Shown piece after piece: positions 1-11,600 of a stretch of DNA of 64,000 nt. The notes beneath the pieces were generated by a model. That model was not told where the DNA came from and did no database searches. It worked only from the letters and a program-made list of their open reading frames with translations. How positions within the stretch are numbered: the first letter of the stretch is position 1; the number at the start of each line of letters is the position of its first letter. The stretch is from Straminergon stramineum (Eukaryota; Streptophyta; Bryopsida; Hypnales; Calliergonaceae): NCBI GenBank assembly GCA_963920665.1, contig OY987271.1:7443350-7507349 (forward strand), written 5' to 3'. Position numbers and translations under genes: made by a program.

Positions 1-3000
1 TTTTGCTTTAGAATTCATATTTCACAATTTTCTAAAAACAATGTTTATAAAGTTTAGCTTTTTTGCTAGAACAATCTCACCATTAGGTTTTTGATTCCAT
101 CTTAGAGCTATCAATGATTTCATTTTAGCGTTGGTATTGTGCCTTGTACATCTATTGTACATCTTTTAAAAGAATGATCATGTTGTCTTTTATTGCAATC
201 CTCATTAGAGGAGATTTTAGGGCATTAAGAAATTGTTTTAGGCCCGTTCCCAATATTGTGAACCAACCATTGTTGGCTAGAATAAAAACTAATGATAAAA
301 AATGAAAAAATATATTATTTAATTTTTTTAGTTATTCTTTTTTAATAATTATTCTTTTTATTAAATATCAATTATTTGACATGGCAATTTCTCAACCGCA
401 TTTGACTATGTATGTGGTAGAGTTCTTAGAGTTCCCATAGTCCAAGAACTTGTGGTCTCCCAAAGACCCTCAAAATCCTCTAATAAAACTTGTATCACAA
501 TTTTGCAATATATATTTCTCTTAATCTTTTTTAAATTATATTATTTTGTAATCTACAAGGCCAAAGCTTTTAAATTTGAATTCAAATATTTTCTTACTAA
601 CCTAGTGCAAAATTTTAAAAATTGAATATTCAATAAAGGATTTCTTATTCTTATGTTATGATTCTTATTATTTATAGCTTTTGCATTTAAAATGATCTTC
701 CAGAATGGATTCTAGAAAAATAGAGTTATAGAACCTCAGGGGTTAAATTTTCAAATGCTCGCATTTTTAGGACATGAAAGTAGTATTCTTGTATTATTTC
801 TTATCTTAGTCACTTTGCTAGCTTGAATGTTTCTTAAAGACAACTTTAGAAGTAATGGTCCAATCTATATCTTGAGTTAGGCTTTTTGTTTTGCTTGTTT
901 TGTTTGCTGAGTTGAGATCTTCCAAAGTGTACGTCTTATGGTCACATTTCTAATACTCTCAAAAAGTCCTTGGTGAAGAGGGGTGCATGGGTTTTGTTTC
1001 GTGGCATTCCAACTTACTATGTGAAAGTTATTGAAGTTTGAAGTTTGTATGAATGAAAAAATTATAAATTACTTTTACTTTGGTTTTGGTTGTGGCAACG
1101 ACAAAGAGCACACCAATGTACTAGTTGAAAATCACACTAACTTTAAATATGACCATGATAAACTAAACTCAATATTCTTATTATTTTTTGAGATTATTTC
1201 ACATGGAATATTGAGATTTGGGAATATGTCACACTTACAATTTCATAGGTCGAGAATTCTATTGAATTACCTTTCTACAGAATTTGAAGATAAACTTTAG
1301 AAGAGATCATTTTTTAATACTTGTAGCTATTGTAAAAAATAAATCTAAAAAAAGTCAAATCTATGTTGTTTTAACCTGTAAAGGACCATTGTCCTAGAAT
1401 AGATTTTTAGGATTTGGGGTGGATTCCTATGTCCATTCTCACTTTGATTTTTGAATTTTTTTTAGGGGGTAGGGAAGGTGTGGGAATACTTTAGCATTCT
1501 AGAGATGTAATTTTTATTCCAATTGGTGCTTGGGAGCAAAAGTTGTGCCCTCATAAGAACATTTTGCTTAAGCTTGGGCAACAAAAAATTACATAAATTC
1601 AAAATTAATTATTTAATTTTTTATATATTGAATATTTTATGTGTACATGAGAAACTTTGATTCATTCAAATTTATTGGATTAGCGATGTGAAAGTCGTGA
1701 AGAATTGTTTTGTAGGCAACTAGGGCATTTTCGTAAGAAAGTTAATATATGGGATTTGTTTATGAGTTCAATTTTCACAACTTTTCTAAAAGAAAAGTTT
1801 TATTGGGTTTAGATTGCTTGCTACAAGTCTACAACAATATTACCATTATAGTTGACATGTTTCAACTCCATTTTAGACCTATTGACAATGTCATTTTTCC
1901 TTCCATCTACTACTCACTTATACTTAATAATTATTAAGGGATGAAAAATTAACATTTTATCTTGATTTTTTTCCCCTAGATCCTCAACCCAATTCTCTAC
2001 CACAAAGATTGTTATTACAAAACTTTGTAGGTAAAAAGTTTTCAATTAAGAGGATTCAAAGTCTAAAAATCTAATGTATTAAGGTATCAAAATAATGTAT
2101 TTTTTCACTTTGCACGTTTATATCTTACAATCTACTTGGTCAAAGTTTCTAAATTTTTTTCAACACATTCTCATACAACTTTAATGCAAGATCCTATCAT
2201 TTGATTAAGAAAACATTTTTTTGTCATCCTAGCTCTTTACACTATTGAAAGGACAGTTTTGGATTGTTTTTTTGGTAAAACATAGTCAAAGAACCTTTAG
2301 GAGATATAGTGTCCAAATTAATTGTCCTTCAACATGCACTTTCTAGATTGAAAATGATTATATTTTGATGATTCCCTTGGTTTAATACCATCTTCATTGA
2401 GTTGCACAAATGGTTGGATTTCAGTTTATACTTTAACCACTAAGCGCTCCAACATCCATTTTTTGGACGATGAATAGATTAAAATTGAAGTTTCATCCTC
2501 ATTATTGCTTGGATGAAAGTTATTTTATATTCATGGAGATACTTTATGAAGTTCTTGTCCTATCTAAAGGTTGGATTTGGTATTACTAGAGTACATATTT
2601 TCTAAAATTACAAATGTGCAAGTATGTCAAGTAGTTGATCAAGCCAAAATTGCATTGACTCTAGTTCAAAAATTTCAAAAAACATTATATTTTGCTGGTA
2701 ATTGAATTTAGAAGGAATTTTTAATTTTTCCTTTCAAAATTTAGAAAAAATATTGGTGAATCTAACCATGCAAATGGAATCTACAACTTATAGTCTAAAA
2801 CTTTCGTTTGTATATCAATTCCAAAATATACTTCCAAATAACACTTTATAATGATTTTTCTCGAATCGTCAATTGCAGAGATGAATTTGGACCAATGTTT
2901 TTTTTGTCATTTAGCTTTATCTAAGTAGTGGCGATAATTTTAGATGAACTTTCGATGAGGTGGCTATATCTATCCACCCTTGAGAGATAGAAAATTTGCT

Positions 3001-3349
3001 AAGTAGATGAACAATAGTGAATTATGGCTTTACATAGATGTTAGTGAGTAAAGCAAGGAGGCAACAAATCCATCTTCATAGTAGGTGTCTAAGTTTTTAG
3101 TGACCTTGTTTGGAATGTGTGACTACAATGAGAGTAGTATAGAGGATTACAACCTAGTGCTTATGTAACTCAATGGCGATGTGAGGTTTTGGCACAAGGC
3201 CAAATGGCTAAATACAATTAATGGATAGTGAAATTAGGTTAAAAAAAAAGAATTTCTATCCCTGTAATTCCTATAGTAAAATTGAAGTACATGGATGGTG
3301 GGTGAATTTTGGCTATTTTTAGCCACTAAAAAAACCACTAATCTAGATG
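1..3349. other. AT-rich non-coding repeat region
   Basis: No convincing gene is visible. The short open frames here (for example 1031-1300 and 1749-1937) are AT-rich, mostly lack an ATG in good context, and show no domain or splice pattern. Parts look like diverged copies of one another: the stretch at about 10-140 resembles about 1765-1890, and 520-600 resembles 2100-2160. The motif around 420-460 (GAGTTCCCATAGTCCAAGAA) recurs in altered form near 62870, at the other end of the window. This suggests an old dispersed repeat family. Confidence 0.5.
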
Positions 3350-4309
3350 TTTAGAGGGGGTAACCCTTGAATGTATTTGACTATGTTTTCACCAAAAACA
3401 CTCCAAAACTGCCATTTCTAGTACAAGTACCAAATTTTAGAAAAAACTACATTTTTGGACTCATGTGACTATAAGATCTTGTAGTATGTTGGTTTGAGAA
3501 GATGTGGAAAATTTTTCACTGTTCAGATTGCAAGATATTAGTGTTTAAATTGATAAAAAGCCATTTTTTGGCCTTGTAAACCCCCTAGCAGCTGGACTTC
3601 ACAAGGTCATATCATTATGAAAAAATGTCCAAAATGGTTGTAACTCTTTGGATTCATTCTTCAAGGCAAGTTTTCCACATGCTTGAAAATTTTTAAATCA
3701 TTTGAAATTGTACAACATATAGGAAAAAAATAGTAAGTTGAAAGAAGTAGAGAATGATTCAAGATATTAAATTATTAACAATTTATTTATGGAATTGAAA
3801 AATGCTAATCCCAATGGTTGTAATGTTGTAATAAACAATCTACAACTAATATTTTTATTTTTTCCAAAAATATTGAAAATTGAGTTAAATAAAGGTCTTC
3901 AAAGTTTATTTCATAGTGGAGATTTCGTTATTACCTACAAACTACCCACAACTAAAACTCTTCATAACTTTCATCTCATAAATCAAAATGGAATGATTCC
4001 AAGCTTTCCATCTATATATAAATCTAGAAAACCAATTTCAAATTTTTATTTTAAAAAAAAGTGATTTTTCAAGAAGTTTTTTTCTCTACCCAAGTTGCCC
4101 GCCAAGCAATGAAAACTACATATCATACAATAACTTTTTAACCATCTCTTCAAAAGTTATGAAAATTGTTGGGCCATAAAGCTACTCCTTGAGCACATGT
4201 TGTGAGAAAATTTAAAACAAAAACAAAAACAAAAACAAATTCCATTCATAGTGAGTTGCCCAAAATTGCTATGTTGCCAAAAGATGCCATCTGATCCTTT
4301 AGGGGTTAA
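3350..4309 (+). mobile_element. TIR element family A, copy 1
   Basis: About 960 bp that matches, in opposite orientation, the segment 11601-12530. Landmarks shared with the reverse complement of that copy include ACCAAAAACACTC near 3390, GATTGCAAGATATT near 3530, AATCCCAATGGTTGTAATG near 3810, and TGTTGCCAAAA near 4272. It ends in TCCTTTAGGGGTTAA (4295-4309). The left end is more degraded (TTTAGAGGGGGTAACCC at 3350). No long coding frame is present, so it is probably a non-autonomous DNA transposon. The superfamily is not identified. Confidence 0.6.
4206..4238. repeat. (AAAAAC)n microsatellite
   Basis: A short run of AAAAC/AAAAAC units lies inside family A copy 1. It is a simple repeat with no evident function. 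Confidence 0.7.
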
Positions 4310-4792
4310 TTATTTTTTTAACAAATCAAAACAATACTAAATTATTCAGAAGAGCACAAATTAGGAAGTTCCTTGAGAACCCTTTTCACACTTGGTGGTC
4401 CTCTGTGGAATCATAGTTGCATATGCAACTTCTTCAGACACAACAGAATGGAATTGAAAACTGTACCATGCTAACTTACATCTGTTCCCTACGATTGGAA
4501 TCAATTTGGATGAGAGAAACAAAGAATGTGATATTAGAGAAGAATTCGAGGATCTTCATAATTATCAGTCTGACAACTTATGTGAAGTTTGCTAGTAAGG
4601 AATATTTGATATTTAATGGACAAAGTACTGTGGTCCGTAGCAAAATCATGGGTCCGGACCGACCAACTTCCACAAGCATTGTTGACTTTGAGCCAAAAAT
4701 TTGGAGCAAATAGAAGGAAGCCGGTGCATGAGCCATCCAATTGCGTGTATATCACACAAGTTTGAGAACCACATTTTTCTAGTTTAGGTGAA

Positions 4793-4940
4793 TCCCGGGC
4801 ACCAGGGCTTTTTTTCCTGGCGAAATTTCACCAGATCTATTAGAATCTGACCACTGTAAATCTGTCCCTCCAAAATCTGGCCTACACAGTGAAGCCAACA
4901 CAGGGGACACTAGTCCAAAAAAAAAGCCCTGCCGGGCACA
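4793..4940. mobile_element. MITE-like inverted repeat, ~145 bp
   Basis: The left arm (GGGCACCAGGGCTTTTTTTC, about 4798-4816) pairs with the right arm (AAAAAAAAAGCCCTGCCGGG, about 4917-4936) when reverse-complemented. The arms share CAGGGCTTTTTTT and a CCGG/CCCG end. About 95 bp of unrelated sequence lies between them. This looks like a small non-autonomous TIR element. I could not fix a target-site duplication. Confidence 0.45.
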
Positions 4941-5009
4941 CAATTCGTGCTTTCCATTGTTTGGTGCACCAAACTGAAGAACTGAAGTCATACGCATATA
5001 AAATACCGT

Positions 5010-5235
5010 AAGTTATTCATCACAAAGCTGGCAATACAGCATAGAATTTAATGCTGTATAGGAATATCCGTTCACAAATGCATTATAGACTCATCAGAAA
5101 GGCTGACAATAGCCCGTAGAGTTTTAATATTCCGATGTTGTCGACTCAAAGTGCATCATACGTTGGTACTCATCAAAAGGCTGGTAGTGGCCATAGAATA
5201 ATGAATATTGGAATGTTGAAGGGAGGGACTTCCAA
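5010..5235 (+). repeat. ~90-bp tandem repeat, locus 1
   Basis: About 2.5 diverged units, each carrying CATCA(A/G)AA(A)GGCTG(A/G)CAAT, then a (C)CATAGAAT(TT)AA-like segment, then an (A)ATGT(C/T)-like segment. Anchors are near 5017 (CATCACAAAGCTGGCAATAC), 5092 (CATCAGAAAGGCTGACAATA) and 5170 (CATCAAAAGGCTGGTAGTGG). The same unit is repeated at 12545-12985. It is not in a long open frame. Confidence 0.55.
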
Positions 5236-7679
5236 ATGCGCCTCAGCATGACCCAAAAGTGGCATTTTGCACAAGAATGATGTACTGGTACGGGACTGTA
5301 CAGTTGGGTCCAATAATCTCACGAATTTTTGATCCCAGATAAATGCAACAAAAAGTTTCATGAACTTCAGAAAGTTCTAGCATTTATAGGAGATGGCTCG
5401 AAAACAGTTCCAGTATTACCAAACGCCCTTCTAGAAGTGCCAAAAATAGCACAGAGGATAGTTCATATAGAAGAAATTCTGTGGTGATAAATTGTGGTCT
5501 GATGTGCATGCTTTTAGAGTTCTCATCAGGTGAAAGGTGTGATTAGAATGTGTGCTCTTCACTCATAAATGAGTCCTTAACTAAGATACTTTGAGCTAAA
5601 TGTGAAGTGTAGTTAATGGAGTGCAATAAAATGTTATTAATAGTGGGGATTGGAGAGTGAATTATGAAGTAATGGCTCATCAACCTTTTTTTTTTGACAC
5701 AAATGAAACAGAATTTCATTGCAGAAAAAAAAATTATAAACTAGCTAGCCACAAGTGGCCTAGCCGGGGACACAAAGACAACAACACAGACAACAATAAG
5801 ATGGATCCACAGAGAACAAGCGCTCCACATGGTAGCACAAGGAGAAGGGAAGTTGGACCCCAAATCAACCTTTTTAGTGGGGAGTGTAGACATGCCCATG
5901 GGGTCATTTTTGACATCAAGTGGACACATTAAGGACTCACTAGAACAACCTAAGCATCATATTTATCACTTTTTGGACTCACTTTTTTTTATTGAAAGCC
6001 ATGTTTTCATTGATTGTTGGTGGAGCCTATGAGCATAAGTAGTGACCTATACCCCTTCCACTTTGAATAATCGTTTCTAATTCATGCACAATCAAAAAAA
6101 TTTGATAAAAATTGCCACTACTATATTCTTCATTTTTCTTCCTACCAAAAAAATGAGATAAATATTTCCAATTATAGATTTCTTCACAGAGGGTTGTTTT
6201 TCCTTAGATGGATGCTTTCTAAGCCTTCTACCTTATTCTAGAATGGACAGATTTCCAAATCTCAAATTATTGCATTGGTACACTTCAAATACTCTTCACC
6301 AACATTGTAACAAATATATACATGTGAAATTCAAAATCATACCGAAACAAAAATTTGCATTTTTTCTATATATTATCTAGCTACCATCTAAGGTAGTTTG
6401 CTCTTCAAGCGATCATTGAAGGGCTAGTTGGCCTTTTAGGTGGTTTTTATATGCACAAAATTAATTTTTTTTTCTTATTTTTCACTTGATGAAAAATTTC
6501 TGTGGAATCTAACCCAAGTGATTTCATATGTTTTGAAGCATTTTTGAATTACTTGTGAATTTCTAAAGAATTTTGTCATAAGTACCTATTTCTTAATTGT
6601 AGGCCTTACAAAATCCACATATGTGTAATCTGAAAAAAGATAGGCTTCACCAAAGACAAGCACTACAACATGCAGAAAGTAATAGACAGGGTTCCGAAAT
6701 GCAACCTTTACTAAACTTAATTCCTAAAGGGCCAAGACCTATTTTTTGTCAAAGATCACTCGAAATTGTCATTTCTGCTGTGTTCATTCAAGAAAAAAAA
6801 ATTAAAATTAAAAAATCTAACTATAGGATCTTGTACTATAATTGTATGAGATCATGTGGTAAAATTTTTATCAAGTTTGACCCTATAGATTGGAAAATAT
6901 TAGCATTCAAAGTTGTAGGGGATTTTTTTTAATACAAGTAAACATTTCAAAAATGGACTCACCTTGGCTCTTATTCCATCCACTATCAAAGTATAAAGGA
7001 ATATTTGACAAATGTTAAACCACTCTGGCATCGTTGACAAAACATTCAATGCTTAACACGTATCCATTTTACAACCTCTTAACATCCATTTCAAACCTTG
7101 GCTAGGGACAATCTAAAGACTAGAGGGTTGGAATTATAGCAAACTACTACAGTCCTACCACTTTTAGTTGGGACTCTTCAAGAATATCATAACAAATATA
7201 TACATGTGAAATTCAAAATCATACAACAATTTGAATCTTTTCTATATACTATCTTCCATCTAGTGCTATCACTTTTAGCTAAAAGTACACCGTACATTCT
7301 ATTAGGCATATTAGAAATGAGCATTTGCAATTGTTGTAGAGATACTTAATCCCATACCGCTTGAATTGTTTGTATCATTTTTTGTTCTTCATCTAGCTCT
7401 CGTGTTGCAACAAATCTTTGACGATCTTCTAAAGGTTCTCCATGGTGAATTAGGAGGCCAAACTAACTTCTTCACACCATGAGCTTGCCTCTACTTCACT
7501 CGAATTTGTTGTATGATATTTAAATATATTTTACTACTGTTCCAACACAATTTGAGGTTTAGAAATCTATGCATTTTTGAGCATATAAGAGCATCTTGAA
7601 GTTACTTGGCGACCCTTTATAACTTTTGCATGCAACATCAAAATGAAATAGTTTTTTGGTGAGTGGAAATTGTCTTTCA
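5236..7679. other. Non-coding region with possible LINE 3' fragment
   Basis: No gene is recognised. At about 5678-5900 a T-run followed by GACACAAATGAAACAGAATT and a richer ~200-bp tract looks like the reverse-complemented tail of a truncated retroposon, but no target duplication was established. Sequence around 6290-6370 (AACAAATATATACATGTGAA then AATTCAAAATCATAC) recurs at 7192-7228, a short local duplication. The remaining open frames are short and AT-rich. Confidence 0.35.
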
Positions 7680-9050
7680 ATTACCAACAAAGAGGTCGTA
7701 CGTGTAGCGTGCGATAAATACCATTTACAACACCCAAACGTATAAACTAACTCGAAATATCGTCCCAGGGGATTCTAGTATGTTGTTGCAAGCCTAGGTT
7801 ATCTGTTCACTTTCCGGAATCCAATCCGGATTCACTCTGTTTCCGGATTCCGGATCCATCACTTCACTCACAAACACTGGTTTTTGGTACCTCTGTTTTA
7901 CCCTCAGAGGGTCCACCTTTGATTGTCTAGAGGGGTAGGGACTCACCACTTGTATTTCTCACTCTCTCTTCTCTCTCAAAACCACAAAACACACGCTTAG
8001 ACCAACTGTTGCACTGGATTGATCGGAAACACTCTCACAACCTTCCGGATGGCCAATCCGGAAGGTAGGTCACACGGATCCGTAACAAGCCTTCTCCACT
8101 ACAACAACAGACCAATAGAAACCGGAACTAAGGTAAGGATTGTAAGTCGTTCGCTAAACTGATCCTAGGGTTTGGCTGACCTTCCGGTAAGTGATATGGG
8201 GTTTCTTCCATTGGTGGTTGCTTATCTCCACACGGAACCTTCCCTGGTATTCTGGATCTGCACCCACACCAATCCTAATTGGATTCCCGTTCCAGGAGTT
8301 TAAAGACACGTGCTCAAGACCAAATTCACTAGTCTAGACTACGTAACAGACGTTCCTCAACACTCAGACCCAAGTTCTCTCAGATCCGGATTCCTCCTTT
8401 CCTCCTCCTCAATTACACTTCACACACTCACAAGGAAACTCAAGGAAGCTGGATATACAACATATCAATCCCTGAGGGTCCACTTGGTGGCTCAGATTAA
8501 AATAAGGATGACAAAATACAAACTATAACGCTAGGATGGAATGAGAGGCAAACAACCCACCTCACACTTAAAAACAAAAAACAACCCAAAGCCAAAAAGG
8601 CCAAAAGGGCACCCGGAAATCCAGGTGACCACTCACAACCTTCCTGAAAAATACGGGAAAGGTGAGATCCTACAAATCCGGAACCCGGTCCCACACCTGG
8701 AAATCCGGATTCGGTTCAAAATCAAAATCCTATCTGCCTAACGGAAGATCCTAACTACTTCGCCTTCCGTGCTTTCTTCTAGCTGCTCCCGCCTTGACTC
8801 GATGGTGTTCGCAGAGATGCCCTTGGTGTTGCCTTCGGGGTCGCCTTCATAGGGGTCGACCATAACGCCGCCCAGGTTTGTATCTTCCAGATTTCCGGAG
8901 GAGAGTAGTCGGCTCCTTCCTCGTCCTCGTCCTTCGATCCGGTCCAGTATTCTTCCTCCTCAAATTTCTCAATCTAAGTTATCCCCCTTTCAATCTCCTC
9001 GCCTGGAGATGTCTCATCCAACACGATGGGCTCATCTCCTTCCTTGGTTG

Positions 9051-10742
9051 CTATTGTTCCTCCACCATATGTTCGAACTCCTCCGGATGAGAGCGGGCCG
9101 GATTCAACAACCCCCCGATCCACTCTATCAGTTGGCCACGGGCTTGGGTGTGAGGTGTCGGCAGCGGCTCCTTTTCCGGAAGGTTGAAGACTGGGACAGG
9201 TGGAGACACCGTAACCTCTGGAGGCACCAAATCCCGTCTTGTATCCGGCTGCGTGCTAGACTCGGGTGTTGACTTCACGCTCCCCCGGATTGTCTTCTCC
9301 AGTTGCTTGGAGAAGGGTTCCGTCGAGTACCGGAGAGTCTCCCGCGGGACTTCCGCTCTTGAAGATAACGGCATTGAAGCGGTGAGCTTGACGGGTGTCT
9401 CGGTGTCCAAATGGATCTCCGGAAAGTTGGAGAAGTCCATTATCCGGTCGGGGTCGATCCGCCCAAGCAGCTGCCTCATCTCCTTCAGTGTGAGCTCCAT
9501 CCTTGAGGAGAAGTCCACGAGTATCTGGATTACCTTGGATCCGGTGAGGTGCCCTTCCTTGGTCAACCGGCTCTAGGTTAGAGCCGCCTTCATCACCATG
9601 TCGGCCGGCTTGTCTACCAAGCCAAATAAATTCTTCAGCAACTGGAGGGCTTCCTTCTCCCTTTGCTTCACTGCAGCCATCTCGCCTTGCACCCAACTGA
9701 GTCTTGCCTGAAGATCTACTTTCTCCTTCTCCAGGGCTACGATCTGCTTGTCCTTTCGCTCGAGGACTTCCGGATTTGGAAGTTTCTTCAACGCGTTGAG
9801 GATGTCTTCCGGTTCCGTCTTTAGCTCCTGGCCTATTCTCCTGAGCAGATCCGTCAAGCTCTCGTGGTACTCTTGCGCTTGGAGTACCCAGTTGAATCCA
9901 ATTTTGAAGAACCCGGATATGCTTCCTTCCTCTTCTTCTGAGATCCTCTGTTGAGCCGGAAGCTTTCCCCGCGATGTCGGATCCGTCGACTTCCGGTGCC
10001 TCCGCTCCAAGGGTTTCTCGTCTTTTTCCGGATCCTCGTCTTCTTCCACAGGCGGCTGCTCGGCTGTTACTTCTTCCGTCAATCCATATTGAAGGATCGT
10101 CGCTCTAGTGTTGTACTCCACCATCTCCGCATCGCTGAGAAGTTCTGCGTGATGGTACAGATGGAAAAGATACAGCCCTATGGGGCTGGTCTTTCCCTTT
10201 CCCACGTTGGCGGCAAGCTTGGCGACTACGGATCCAATCACCTTGCCCCAACTGACTGGTCTACCCTTAAATGCACCAAATATGGTGTTGGCTACCGTAA
10301 CCGTAACCCGGGTAGGCTTCTTCGGATACAGGATGGGAATCAAGAACTCTAGTACATGCCTCTGCCTTGCATCCAGGCAGTCACTAATTGCATACCCTTC
10401 CTTAGAATGGGTAGCGTTCTTGAACTTCCCGACCGTAAACTTGTCTGTCCGGGACGCTAAACCGGATCCCTTCTTTGGAAATCTGTAAACTCTAGCCCAG
10501 ACTTCATTAGTCCAGGTTTGAGGCCTTCCTCTCACCGTCAACTCATACTAGTTGGAAGCACCTACTATCAACTCCTAGATCATCCGGTCGTTCTTTACGG
10601 TCCACGGCTGCATGAACAAACCGACACACCCTATCTCACTAAGGTCATCCTCTAGCTGGGATCTGTCTCTTAGCCTTTCTGGAATGGTTGGACAAACCAT
10701 CCGGCCGGTGACCAAAGTCTTCCGGATATCTCCCTTTGCCAT
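9051..10742 (-). pseudogene. Transposon-encoded coiled-coil protein ORF with three in-frame TAG codons
   Basis: From ATG 10740-10742 the frame runs 563 codons to a terminal TAG at 9051-9053, interrupted by TAG at codon 56 (10575-10577), codon 65 (10548-10550) and codon 390 (9573-9575). Between stops it is clearly coding-like. An N-terminal globular part has a W-T-N-E-V-W-A-R-V-Y motif followed by PILYPKKPTRVTVTVANTIF and GLYLFHLYHHAELLSDAEMV. An acidic linker (EEDEDPEKDEK) follows, then a charged coiled coil (LERKDKQIVALEKEKVDLQA). The style fits gag-like or 'putative plant transposon' proteins that I recall only in outline; I cannot name the family. All internal stops are TAG, explicable as CAG to TAG changes. 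Downstream (to about 8740) more coding-like sequence appears in shifted frames, such as GNTKGISANTIESRREQLEE near 8790-8850, so the original ORF was probably longer. Confidence 0.6.
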
Positions 10743-10897
10743 CTCCAACCACTCTAAAATCTGAACACACTAGCGCCTCTCACCCGAGCACTAACTCATC
10801 ACTCTTTCACTCAACTATGCGCGCACAAAATAGTTGTCGGAAAAGAGGAAGAAGAAATGGCCGTGGCGAGGTTAAGTACCCGTCAAAATACTGACCG

Positions 10898-10903
10898 TTT
10901 ATA
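10898..10903 (-). promoter_or_regulatory. TATA box candidate for the transposon ORF
   Basis: TATAAA on the minus strand lies about 156 bp upstream of the ATG at 10742, with GGTCCGCTT just upstream and a pyrimidine-rich leader (TTTCTTCTTCCTCTTTTCC) in between. The position suits an RNA polymerase II core promoter. This is sequence resemblance only. Confidence 0.4.
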
Positions 10904-11050
10904 AAGCGGACCGTTCACCCGTAATGGGTCCCTATTTCTAGACCGGAAGTCTAGATAGTAGGCTGTCGCTATCCGGGTTTCCGGAATCCAGATCCGTCCT
11001 AGATTCCGTTACGGATTACCTGGAGCATCCGTTCAGTGTTAGGGAGATGT

Positions 11051-11600
11051 TTAGGCTAAGAGGGCTCTAATCCTTTTTGCCTATTAAGAAATTTAAAAAA
11101 ATTCTATATACTTGTACACCCTCAAATACTAACATGGTGTCTTCTAAGATTACGGCTCGCGACAAAAGAAATATTAAAATTTGATGGGTCTAATAATAAT
11201 AACTATGATCTAACAAAAAAAGTGGCGCTTTAGAGAGTCCCTACTTGAATTTGCTTTGGAGACTCCCTACTTTAACCTTTAAACAACAAACCTAGCCCAA
11301 GGGATTGGGTTTTTGAAGAATCATTCTTCAAGGAAACTCCTTCAATACTCAACTAAATGTGAACTTCCTTGGTATCATTCTCTTTGTCTTCATAAGATGC
11401 ATTCATCAATCTAAGTCTTGGTAGTTTTTCATTACAAATTTTGATAAATTATTTGAATAATGGATTTGAGGTTGCCCACGACCTTTAGGAGGACAAAAGC
11501 ACATTATCGATTGATCATTTGTACAAGCTACATGATGTCCATTTAAAGATTGACTCTAAAATCCAAGTTGGGTCAGTCCAACCTCCAAGGACCTCAAATG
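11051..11600. other. AT-rich spacer
   Basis: No gene, RNA or clear repeat is recognised between the CCGGA-rich unit and the next TIR element. Confidence 0.5.

Larger units (their letters stand above)
7680..11050 (-). mobile_element. CCGGA-rich transposon-like unit
   Basis: A sharply different, GC-richer block between AT-rich flanks. It is crowded with TTCCGGA/TCCGGAA motifs (for example 7813-7860, 8044-8062, 8385, 8669-8712, 10960-11000) and carries one long minus-strand reading frame (see 9051-10742). A TATAAA on the minus strand (10898-10903) sits about 160 bp upstream of the ATG, with a pyrimidine-rich leader between. I see no reverse transcriptase, integrase or transposase motif. No terminal repeats were confirmed, so the edges are set by composition only. 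It is most likely a non-autonomous retroelement or a 'putative plant transposon protein' unit. Confidence 0.5.

Noticed and set aside
9184..10488. Plus-strand open frames opposite the transposon ORF
   Set aside because: Rich in Arg/Ser/Leu/Pro as expected for shadows of a GC-rich coding strand; the minus frame has far better protein character.
9051..10742. Programmed TAG readthrough or a reassigned TAG codon
   Set aside because: The five host genes end in TAG, TAA or TGA-free standard frames with no internal TAG, and several stops in one element are better explained by CAG to TAG decay.
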